64,000 bases of DNA, taken from NCBI GenBank assembly GCA_019416065.1, contig DXYB01000005.1, positions 10,830 to 74,829 on the forward strand, given 5' to 3'. Source of the DNA: Acidaminococcus sp. GTDB taxonomy: Bacteria > Bacillota > Negativicutes > Acidaminococcales > Acidaminococcaceae. A program made the position numbers and the translations under genes. Of the stretch, positions 10,238-17,387 are shown one piece after another. The first letter of the stretch is position 1, and every line of letters starts with the position of its first letter. A model generated the notes under the pieces. The model ran no database searches. It was not told the DNA's origin and was given only the letters and a program-made list of their open reading frames with translations.

Positions 10238-11089
10238 TTATTCCACCACAAAGTGGAATACTCGTTCCCGCAAAGGCGCTGTCAGCGTCTTACCATATGC
10301 GGTCTTAATCTGATAGTTTCCCGGCGCATCAAAAGCAGCAAATAAAATAGTGGTACCCGGGCTGCCTGCGGCGCCTGTAGGATTGACAAGAGGCAGGGTA
10401 AAAGAATGTCCCAGGTTCACAAAACCAGTGTGTCCGCTTTGATCCACCATAGTCCAACTATTCCCGCTGGTAGGATTGGCCTCCAGATAGAGCGCCACCA
10501 ATTCGCCTTGTTTCAGATATAGGGTTTTCCCTTCTGCCTCCGGTGTCAGCTTATAACTGGTTAAGAGACGGGACCCTTCAGCCACGTTAATCGCCTTTAA
10601 AAGTTTTGTATAGGGAATGGTCGTATCCAACGGCCCCCCTGCCACGGAAGGGATGCGAACGCCATTTTCCGCAAAGACAAACCCTTTCCCTTCCAGGTAT
10701 TCTTTATATTCTGGAGCATTGGTATACAGCAGATCTTTGGCTTCCAAAATTGCTCCATTTCTGGTATCCAGGTTCAACCCTGCGTAGACCGTACGATTTC
10801 CCTGGGCTTTCAAAATCACAGAAAATAAGGTGGGCCGATTTACCGTGACCTCATAGGAGAGTGTGCCCTCTCCCCCCGCTTCTTTTGCCAAGGCTGCTGC
10901 CTGCTCTTTAATCACATGATTCAAGTTGTTCTGCTGGTACATTTCCTTTAGGCCATCCACATAGGGCACTTGCCCTGCAGCTTTTCCGGTACTATAGGTT
11001 TCCGTGAGTATGGTCGTATGACCAAACGCAAAGGAAACAACCGGCAGAGAAAGGGTTAAGGCCACCACAAGACTTAAGAACTTCTTCAT
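10238..11089 (-). CDS. Secreted protein with C-terminal chagasin-like (I42) domain
   Basis: 283 residues with a Sec signal peptide (KKFLSLVVALTLSLPVVSFA), so it is exported. Residues about 75-180 resemble the DUF4163/DUF3298 type of extracytoplasmic domain (TLFSVILKAQGNRTVYAGLN). Residues about 185-283 match the layout of chagasin-type cysteine protease inhibitors: the NPTSGNSW loop at 205-212, GSPGTTILF at 242-250, and a terminal strand ending FHFVVE. The start has an excellent site, AGGAGG before ATG 11089, and lies 17 bp after the last pilus-type gene, so the two are probably co-transcribed. It may protect surface structures or the cell from papain-like proteases; that is inference. Inhibition should not be assumed without testing, because I42 domains also occur as general adhesive modules. 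Confidence 0.7.
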   Translation of the reverse strand: MKKFLSLVVALTLSLPVVSFAFGHTTILTETYSTGKAAGQVPYVDGLKEMYQQNNLNHVIKEQAAALAKEAGGEGTLSYEVTVNRPTLFSVILKAQGNRTVYAGLNLDTRNGAILEAKDLLYTNAPEYKEYLEGKGFVFAENGVRIPSVAGGPLDTTIPYTKLLKAINVAEGSRLLTSYKLTPEAEGKTLYLKQGELVALYLEANPTSGNSWTMVDQSGHTGFVNLGHSFTLPLVNPTGAAGSPGTTILFAAFDAPGNYQIKTAYGKTLTAPLRERVFHFVVE

Positions 11090-11106
11090 GATTCCTCCTG
11101 TAACAG

Positions 11107-11967
11107 TTAGAAAATAAATGGTGTCTGATATGGTTCCAGCACGGAAGCATCGGGAACAAATACTGCACCTTCTTCTAATTGTACACGCCCTTTGGCTGCC
11201 AGTATACCCGTCAGGTGTGAACTTTTGGAGATATTTATATCTTTAGCGGAATACATATAGACCTTATCCAATATAGCCTGTTCTTCAACCTTCACTGCAC
11301 CTGCCACAAAGATTCGAAAATCCCCTTCTATTTTGCAGCCGGCCCCAATAATGAGGGAACTGGGAATCACCAGAATGCCGTGACCTCGAATATGTTCCTG
11401 GTTTGTCCAACGGACAGGTTTTTTAACCGTTTCATAAAAAAGATATCCTGCAAGAGGCGCTTTCAGGCGCTCTGTATCCGGAAAGGGACTCCAAGACAGT
11501 TGGGGAAATTCCCCAAAATCCACTCTGGGTTTTACACCATCTGTAGTCGCATCCCAGATACCGGAAATCACCTTGCCATTAAGTGCACCTGGCATTTCCA
11601 TCTGGATCCGAACAGCAGCCATGGGCTGATACTCACCCTGCCACAGTTCCAAACTTTCTTCCTCACACAGATACTCAGAACGTCTGCGTCCCAGTCCCTG
11701 TCGTTTTAACACTACAGCAGCTCCTTGGGGAGAAAAGGATACTGGCGGCAGCTGCTGTTTCTCCCCTTTTCTTAAAAAAGTTTCATTCTGCAGTACTTTG
11801 CTGGCACTATGAAACAAGACAGACTGCTGCCTGGCAACGCGGGAGATTTCCTTACTTTTTACCCGCTGTACCTGGATTTTTAGCAAAATCGTTCCCACGC
11901 TCCCTGCCAGTACCATCATCACCAGAAAGAAAAAGGTAATGCTTCCCGGCACTTTAGCCCGTCCCAT
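11107..11967 (-). CDS. Pilus operon protein with N-terminal membrane anchor (PilX/GspK-like position)
   Basis: 286 residues. The N-terminus, KVPG followed by SITFFFLVMMVLAG, resembles a prepilin-type leader and hydrophobic helix but lacks the +5 glutamate, as in PilX or GspK minor pilins. The rest contains a hexapeptide-like hydrophobic repeat near residues 195-265 (LIIGAGCKIEGDFRIFVAGA), which suggests a beta-helical domain of the polymer-forming cytoskeletal type. The ATG at 11967 overlaps the preceding gene by 14 bp and has GGAGG eight bases upstream. It is probably a minor pseudopilin or assembly factor. I do not recognise a named family over the full length. Confidence 0.55.
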   Translation of the reverse strand: MGRAKVPGSITFFFLVMMVLAGSVGTILLKIQVQRVKSKEISRVARQQSVLFHSASKVLQNETFLRKGEKQQLPPVSFSPQGAAVVLKRQGLGRRRSEYLCEEESLELWQGEYQPMAAVRIQMEMPGALNGKVISGIWDATTDGVKPRVDFGEFPQLSWSPFPDTERLKAPLAGYLFYETVKKPVRWTNQEHIRGHGILVIPSSLIIGAGCKIEGDFRIFVAGAVKVEEQAILDKVYMYSAKDINISKSSHLTGILAAKGRVQLEEGAVFVPDASVLEPYQTPFIF

Positions 11968-12457
11968 AGGAAAAGACCTCCTGGATCTGTTTTTCCTTTC
12001 TTGTTCGCCGATGAACCAGGACCATGGACCAAAGGATTTTACCCGGTTCCAGTTCCTTGATTTCCAAGTGTTTAATAGCCAAATGTGGCGGTGTTAAGGG
12101 ATTGGTCCCTTTTTTGGCATGAAAATGCCAGGAATCCATAAACAGCAAATCACAAGATGCCGTAGGGGAGTGAGAAAGATAATACCGCCTTCGTACGGAG
12201 CCTTTATGCCCGTAGCATATCAATTGGGCTCCTGCTCTATTTTCTCCCACTACAACGCTATCCACGCTATAGCGCAGATACGTTTCCACTCTTGCCCGAA
12301 AATCAGCGGCAGCCCGCGCTAGTTCCCATTGTGTATATAGTCCGTCCATAGCCTGTAGTGCAGTTCTGCTACTTTCTATGGCAACAGTGAGCAGTAACAA
12401 AAAGACCATCATTCCCAAAAGGCCGGAAAAAAGAAAAGATCCTCTACTTTTTTTCAT
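11954..12457 (-). CDS. Minor pseudopilin-like protein (ComGF/GspJ-like position)
   Basis: 167 residues from ATG 12457. A GTG at 12472 is the alternative; I prefer the ATG because it places the KKSRG leader directly before the hydrophobic helix SFLFSGLLGMMVFLLLL. The basic leader, glycine, and 20-residue helix match type IV prepilins, though the +5 acidic residue is missing. The remainder is a small mixed domain with two cysteines. The gene overlaps both neighbours, so translation is probably coupled. Function is inferred from position and N-terminus only. Confidence 0.6.
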   Translation of the reverse strand: MKKSRGSFLFSGLLGMMVFLLLLTVAIESSRTALQAMDGLYTQWELARAAADFRARVETYLRYSVDSVVVGENRAGAQLICYGHKGSVRRRYYLSHSPTASCDLLFMDSWHFHAKKGTNPLTPPHLAIKHLEIKELEPGKILWSMVLVHRRTRKEKQIQEVFSYGTG

Positions 12458-12767
12458 ACACTGCCGCCCCACTTAGCTGTTTATTCCCATCAGTATAGAA
12501 AATGACTTGACGGAGGAAAAGCTCTGCATGCCCTGGCACTGCCTGCTGATTTTCCTCTATCTTCCAACCGGGTCTCTTGCGCGAAGGAATATTCTGCACA
12601 TGGGCAAACGCTGCCTGCTCTGCCTCTTCTTTTTCCTGCTCCTTACGAGTAAGCTGATAGGAGGCGGTAAAGCACTGTGCAAAAAGTAGCATAGTAAGCG
12701 CCAGCAAAATCCCGCCCCAAAGCGCATCCAACATGACAAAACCTGGCTTTTTCTTACGGTTGTCCAT
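12444..12767 (-). CDS. Minor pseudopilin with Asp at +5
   Basis: 107 residues from ATG 12767. A much longer open frame to 13013 exists, but it would overlap the neighbouring pseudopilin gene almost entirely, and the prepilin leader begins only at MDNRKKKPG. Cleavage after that glycine gives FVMLDALWGGILLALTMLLF, a standard pseudopilin helix with aspartate instead of glutamate at +5. Overlaps of 14 bp on each side indicate a coupled operon. Resembles ComGE/GspI-sized minor pseudopilins. Confidence 0.7.
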   Translation of the reverse strand: MDNRKKKPGFVMLDALWGGILLALTMLLFAQCFTASYQLTRKEQEKEEAEQAAFAHVQNIPSRKRPGWKIEENQQAVPGHAELFLRQVIFYTDGNKQLSGAAVYEKK

Positions 12768-13215
12768 AGACCATCCGTCCTGTAGCAGGCTGAAATTCCA
12801 GAACCCTGGCCACCTTTTCCTCCTTACGGTGGCGGATTCGTACCTTCTGCTGGGTTGTTTCATTCCCAGTATCGGTAAAGCTCCCAATCCCCGTTTTAAA
12901 TATGTACTCACCAAGGCCCAATGTTGACAATTCCGGGCCTCGCCAGATGCGATTCTGATGCCAGTAAACCAGTTGATTCCCTGCGTCTGCAACACCGAAA
13001 TCAACACGTCCATTTTGGGTATAGAGCGCTTTTTGCTGGGTATGGGACAAAAAGTCCGCCGCTGTCATTGTGGCCAAATTTAGTTTATGATGCTCAGCCA
13101 ATTGGCTAAGTCCTGTGAGAAACGGTACCAGCAAAAAGAGTGTGGTAAGCAGAAGCGCAATCTCCAACACAGCATCAAATAGGAGAAAACCAGGGCGCTT
13201 TCTTCTATGGGTCAT
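12754..13215 (-). CDS. Minor pseudopilin with Asp at +5 (ComGD/GspH-like)
   Basis: 153 residues. The leader MTHRRKRPG is followed by FLLFDAVLEIALLLTTLFLL: a prepilin peptidase site with aspartate at +5 and a hydrophobic N-terminal helix that would pack in the pilus core. The soluble part is short and beta-rich. The start overlaps the end of the major pseudopilin gene by four bases. In competence and type II-type systems such proteins form the tip that primes pilus assembly; here that is inference from order and size. Confidence 0.7.
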   Translation of the reverse strand: MTHRRKRPGFLLFDAVLEIALLLTTLFLLVPFLTGLSQLAEHHKLNLATMTAADFLSHTQQKALYTQNGRVDFGVADAGNQLVYWHQNRIWRGPELSTLGLGEYIFKTGIGSFTDTGNETTQQKVRIRHRKEEKVARVLEFQPATGRMVYGQP

Positions 13216-13610
13216 GTATTTAGTTCCTTTTTGGTTTCTCCCAAATCTTTACTGTGGAGTGTATTACCATTGCTTATGATTACGGTAAAATCGCCATCGG
13301 ACTGGTTATACGTATAGTCTGTATATTCCTTTTTGGGAATGTAGGAACCATCCACCAGCTGCTGGATACTCCCCGGTTTTTCCCCGTGTTCTAGTTCATA
13401 CACTTTTGCCCCGCTGTCCAGGATGGAAAGCGTAGAGATCTTCTGCGTATCCTGGGATTTATTCATAGCGGTCTTGATGGATGGCAAGAGAGCAGCTGCC
13501 AGTACACCGATAATTGCCATTACAGCGATAATTTCCACCAAGGTAAAACCAGGGGATTTTTTACGCGGATATTTTTGCTTTTTTTGTTCTTGTACTAGAT
13601 TTTGTTCCAT
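13212..13610 (-). CDS. Major pseudopilin (ComGC/GspG/PilE family)
   Basis: 132 residues. The prepilin motif is canonical: a basic leader ending KKSPG, then FTLVEIIAVMAIIGVLAAA with phenylalanine at +1 and glutamate at +5. Length and the short C-terminal domain match ComGC-like major pseudopilins that polymerise into a thin pilus across the envelope. The gene follows the platform protein by 18 bp and precedes three or four minor pseudopilins. No prepilin peptidase gene is present in this window, so processing must rely on a gene elsewhere. Confidence 0.88.
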   Translation of the reverse strand: MEQNLVQEQKKQKYPRKKSPGFTLVEIIAVMAIIGVLAAALLPSIKTAMNKSQDTQKISTLSILDSGAKVYELEHGEKPGSIQQLVDGSYIPKKEYTDYTYNQSDGDFTVIISNGNTLHSKDLGETKKELNT

Positions 13611-13628
13611 GAATTTTTCCTTTCTTTG

Positions 13629-14825
13629 TCACGATAACATTGGTAGTTCATTCATCATTGATAGGAGTGGAGATAGGACTAAGTAAAGAATGCCTCCGCT
13701 GGTAAGTGCCAAAATAAGCAGCAAGCCTGGTTCCATGAGTGTCCGCACTAACTTCATCTGCTGTTGAAACTTTTCTTCTGCCATACCAGCCGCCTCTTGC
13801 AGCATCAGGGGAAGCTGTCCACTTTCTTCTCCCAAGCTCATAAATTCTCGGGTAAGAGGAGAAAAAAGTTCTCCACAGCTTACCGCAGCCTGTAATAGAG
13901 GCAAGCCAGCCAGTAGCTGTTTTTCCATCGTTGTAGTATAGCGGCGAAGTGCAGGCTCTGGAAGTATTTTTCCAGCCCCTTGAAGCGCATCAGGTAGGGT
14001 TACGCCTCCTTGGAGCAGTAGTACCAGCAGTTGGAGCAATTGAATTTCCCAAAATCTCCGAAGCAGCTGCTTGACAAACGGAATCCGTGTTACAACTTTC
14101 CGCCAATACCGCAAAAAAATTGACAATACTCCCATAACGGCTGCAATGCCTCCTAGTAATAGCGCTGGGGCTTCCTCTGCCAGATGACTCAGGTTCAGCA
14201 ATCCCTGCAAAAAAGGATCCGGCTGAATCTGGAGCGTTTGGTACACATCCAGAAAAACCGGCAAAACTTTCCAGAGAAATACAATCCCGATCCCGCAGGA
14301 CAACGTCAACACCAAGAGAGGATACATAGCTGCCTGCAGCAAAAGGCGCCGATTTTTCTGCCGCATTTTGTAATACCCAGCCAAGCGGTTCATGAGTTCC
14401 GGCACTTTGCCGCTTTTTTCTCCGGCTTCTGCAAGACTTTCTGCCAGTTCTCCCACTTGCTTTTTATGCCTGGCAAAACTTTGGGACAAGGAATGTCCTT
14501 GTTGCAAAGCTTCTTCCAAGTTCCGGCAAAGAGCCGTCAGTTTGGCGCCTGCCCCCAATCCCATAACGTGTAGCGCTTTTAAAACAGGAAGGCCTCCTGC
14601 CAAAAGAACGCCCAATTGCCGAAAAAACAGCTCCCGCTCTGTAAAAGTGAGGGCGCCTTGCATTCCTATTGGCTTTTGCCAAAACTTCAATTCCCGTAAT
14701 GTCAGGACAAGACCATACTGGGAGGCCAATTGGATGCCTGCTGCCTGTTTGGTTTCTGCCCAGAGAACTCCCTTTAACTGTTCCCCATTAGGTTGCTGCA
14801 CTTTATAACGATATCCCTGCACCAT
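13629..14825 (-). CDS. Type II secretion/type IV pilus platform protein (GspF/PilC/ComGB)
   Basis: 398 residues, the usual length. Two copies of the T2SSF domain are visible, about residues 65-190 (FFRQLGVLLAGGLPVLKAL) and 270-390 (LLQLLVLLLQGGVTLPDAL), each followed by hydrophobic membrane segments. It is the inner-membrane platform on which the assembly ATPase acts. An AGGAGG lies only three bases before the ATG at 14825 but six before the GTG that follows it, so GTG 14822 may be the true start. It is the first gene of the operon; the ATPase gene (PilB/GspE) that normally precedes it is not here. Confidence 0.88.
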   Translation of the reverse strand: MVQGYRYKVQQPNGEQLKGVLWAETKQAAGIQLASQYGLVLTLRELKFWQKPIGMQGALTFTERELFFRQLGVLLAGGLPVLKALHVMGLGAGAKLTALCRNLEEALQQGHSLSQSFARHKKQVGELAESLAEAGEKSGKVPELMNRLAGYYKMRQKNRRLLLQAAMYPLLVLTLSCGIGIVFLWKVLPVFLDVYQTLQIQPDPFLQGLLNLSHLAEEAPALLLGGIAAVMGVLSIFLRYWRKVVTRIPFVKQLLRRFWEIQLLQLLVLLLQGGVTLPDALQGAGKILPEPALRRYTTTMEKQLLAGLPLLQAAVSCGELFSPLTREFMSLGEESGQLPLMLQEAAGMAEEKFQQQMKLVRTLMEPGLLLILALTSGGILYLVLSPLLSMMNELPMLS

Positions 14826-14951
14826 TCACCTCCTTTCTCCCTCTGCCAACCATATCACAAAATAACTTGCTTGCCGATAGGCTTTGGGGAAAAAGGAATT
14901 TTATCAAGGGGTACGTTTTTGTCCCGCCTTTTCCTGATTTTTTGAACATGC

Positions 14952-15000
14952 AAAAAACTCCCTGCTGCCAGAACTCAATCCAGTAAAAAGGGAGTTTTTA
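14952..15000 (-). terminator. Intrinsic terminator after mutS2
   Basis: Perfect arms of about ten bases (AAAAACTCCC and GGGAGTTTTT) with a T run on the minus strand, directly after the mutS2 stop codon. It separates mutS2 from the pilus-type operon, whose promoter should lie in 14826-14950. That stretch is otherwise featureless apart from the ribosome binding site. Confidence 0.85.
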
Positions 15001-15006
15001 CAATTC

Positions 15007-17385
15007 TTATTTTACAAACACAATCGTAGCGCCAAAGCCGCCTTCATTCATGGGCGCCATTTCCGTATGCGCCACATTGGGATGCCGTTCCAAATACCCT
15101 AAGAGGCCTTTTCGGAGCGCCCCGGTACCTTTGCCATGCACTAGACGGAACCGGTCCATCCCGGCCAGTAATGCATTGTCAATGGCTTTATCCACATCTG
15201 GGATGGCTTCGTCCACAGTTTTACCACGTACGTCGATTTGAACAGTGGCTTCCTGGGCTTTTTTTACAAAAAGGGTATGAGGTTGTCCCGCTTTTTTCGG
15301 CAGTGTCCGCCGCGTGCTTCGTTCCTGATTTTCTTTAGGGGCATCTGCAAGAAGCAAACAGTCCTTAAAGCGCACGTTCATCTTCATCATCCCGATACGT
15401 ACCGTTGCTGTATTACCACTGATAGCATGGATAACGCCGGTTTGACCCAATTTTTTTACATAGACTCTTTTTCCAATGGCCGCATTGCCACTAGTCAAAC
15501 CTTGCCCTTCCGGAGCAGGGCGTCCATCAATGGAAAAACTCTTGTTAAGTGTTTTCCGAGAAAGGGCAGCCAATTCCTCCACCCGATGGGTTTCTACAAT
15601 ATTCTGGCTGGCCCGCAATTCTTTTAAAATAGCAGTGCTTTCCCGTCTGGCATTCCGGTACAGTTCATCAGCTTTTTCCCTGGCTTTTTGTAAAATCGCA
15701 TTCCGGTTCCGGTTCAGCTCATCTTTTTGGTGTTGCAGCTGGTTACGCAGACTTTCTGCCTCCCGTTGCAAACTTTCTATTTCATCCTTGCGGCTTTCGT
15801 ACTCCCGACGCTCTCCTTCCAGATTACGGAGAACACGTTCCATATTGCTGTGCCCTTCCCCAATAAGGGTCTGGGCCTCGCTTAGGATTTCTTCCGGAAG
15901 GCCCAATCGACGGCTGATGTAAAAAGCATTAGAGGAACCAGGAATACCCATGAGCAATTTATAGGTGGGTCGTAGCGTTTCCGTGTCAAATTCCACGCTG
16001 GCGTTTTCCATCCCCTCATGTTCATAGGCAAAGGTTTTAAGTTCGCTGTAGTGTGTGGTCATGATCGTCAACACCTTTTGTTTAAAAAGATATTCGATCA
16101 TGGCGATGGCAAGCGCCGCCCCTTCCGTTGGATCGGTTCCCACGCAGATTTCATCCACAAGGACCAGATCTCCTTGCCGTACGTCGCGCAAAATAGAGAT
16201 CATATTTTTCATATGACCGGAAAAAGTAGAGAGACTTTGCTCTATGCTCTGTTCATCCCCGATATCCGCATATACACCTCCAAATACTGGTAATACAGCC
16301 TCGGCAGCAGGGACAAACAACCCGGCTTGGGCCATAAGCGCAAAAAGCCCCACGGTTTTAAGCGCCACCGTTTTACCACCAGTATTCGGCCCAGTGATTA
16401 ATAGCGTGGTAAAACCATCTCCCAGGTTGATATCTAGCGGCACCACCTGTTCCTGGTTTAGTAATGGATGCCGTCCTTTGGTGATCTTTACCCGCTGCCC
16501 CAAAATCATCATAGGGCGGCAGCAATGAAATTTGCGAGCAAAATTAGCCTTGGCACTAATGAGATCAATACAGGCCGCCACATCCAGTGAAGAAAGGATG
16601 GTTTCTGCTTCCTGCCCTACATGGCTGGTCAGGGCTTGCAGAATGCGTTCTACTTCGGCCTCTTCCTGGAGTATATATTTTTTGATGTCATTATTCAGTT
16701 CTACCACTGCCATAGGTTCTACAAAAAGCGTGGCCCCACTGGCACTTTGGTCATGCACCACTCCGGGAAAATTCAGCCGGTATTCCTGTTTCACTGGAAT
16801 CACATAGCGGTCTTCCCGCATGGTCACCAAGGCATCCTGAAAATATTTCTGGTTATTAGGATCATGTAAAAGCTGGGACAATTTATCCTTTACCCGGTTT
16901 CGGGCCACCAAAATCCCTGTTCGCAGTCCTTGCAATTTTACAGAAGCGTTGTCTTTAATATTTCCTTTTTCATCCAGGGCGGAATTTAGTTGCTTGACCA
17001 AACGGGAAAAATCGCCTAGTTCCGGGGCATATTCTTTCAAAGCTGGTTGCTGTTCCAATTCATCTGCCAGAAATTTTTTCAAATGCTGAAGCCCGTCAAT
17101 GGTATCATAAATCTGTTTAAATTGCTCCGGATCCAGGACACTGCCGACTTTAGTCCGTTTTACTAGCGCCTCTATATCACTTATTCCCCCTAGTGGCAGT
17201 CTACGTCCTTCCTCCACCAGTTGCAAAGCCTCCGCAGTTTCTTCCTGTGCCAGCTTTACCTGTTCAAAGGAAGAGGACACGGAAAGTTCCATGGCTTTTT
17301 TTTGCCCCAGACTGGTACCTGCTTCTTCTGCCAACAGTCCTTTTATTTTATCAAATTCCAGTGTATTCACTGCAAATTTTGCCAT
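15007..17385 (-). CDS. mutS2: Endonuclease MutS2 / ribosome-rescue ATPase
   Basis: 792 residues, standard length. Order of parts: N-terminal MutS core and lever, ATPase domain with Walker A GPNTGGKT and Walker B region LVLVDEICVGTDPTEG, a long charged coiled coil (residues about 510-610), and a C-terminal Smr domain with the DVRGKT and HGKGTGAL motifs. Family members bind branched DNA and suppress recombination; recent work on the Bacillus protein also shows splitting of collided ribosomes. It starts two bases after the stop of the U32 peptidase gene, so the pair is one transcription unit. Confidence 0.93.
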   Translation of the reverse strand: MAKFAVNTLEFDKIKGLLAEEAGTSLGQKKAMELSVSSSFEQVKLAQEETAEALQLVEEGRRLPLGGISDIEALVKRTKVGSVLDPEQFKQIYDTIDGLQHLKKFLADELEQQPALKEYAPELGDFSRLVKQLNSALDEKGNIKDNASVKLQGLRTGILVARNRVKDKLSQLLHDPNNQKYFQDALVTMREDRYVIPVKQEYRLNFPGVVHDQSASGATLFVEPMAVVELNNDIKKYILQEEAEVERILQALTSHVGQEAETILSSLDVAACIDLISAKANFARKFHCCRPMMILGQRVKITKGRHPLLNQEQVVPLDINLGDGFTTLLITGPNTGGKTVALKTVGLFALMAQAGLFVPAAEAVLPVFGGVYADIGDEQSIEQSLSTFSGHMKNMISILRDVRQGDLVLVDEICVGTDPTEGAALAIAMIEYLFKQKVLTIMTTHYSELKTFAYEHEGMENASVEFDTETLRPTYKLLMGIPGSSNAFYISRRLGLPEEILSEAQTLIGEGHSNMERVLRNLEGERREYESRKDEIESLQREAESLRNQLQHQKDELNRNRNAILQKAREKADELYRNARRESTAILKELRASQNIVETHRVEELAALSRKTLNKSFSIDGRPAPEGQGLTSGNAAIGKRVYVKKLGQTGVIHAISGNTATVRIGMMKMNVRFKDCLLLADAPKENQERSTRRTLPKKAGQPHTLFVKKAQEATVQIDVRGKTVDEAIPDVDKAIDNALLAGMDRFRLVHGKGTGALRKGLLGYLERHPNVAHTEMAPMNEGGFGATIVFVK

Positions 17386-17387
17386 AC

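Noticed and set aside
12768..13013. N-terminal extension of the 107-residue pseudopilin
   Set aside because: It lies fully within the neighbouring pseudopilin gene, and the prepilin leader starts only at 12767.
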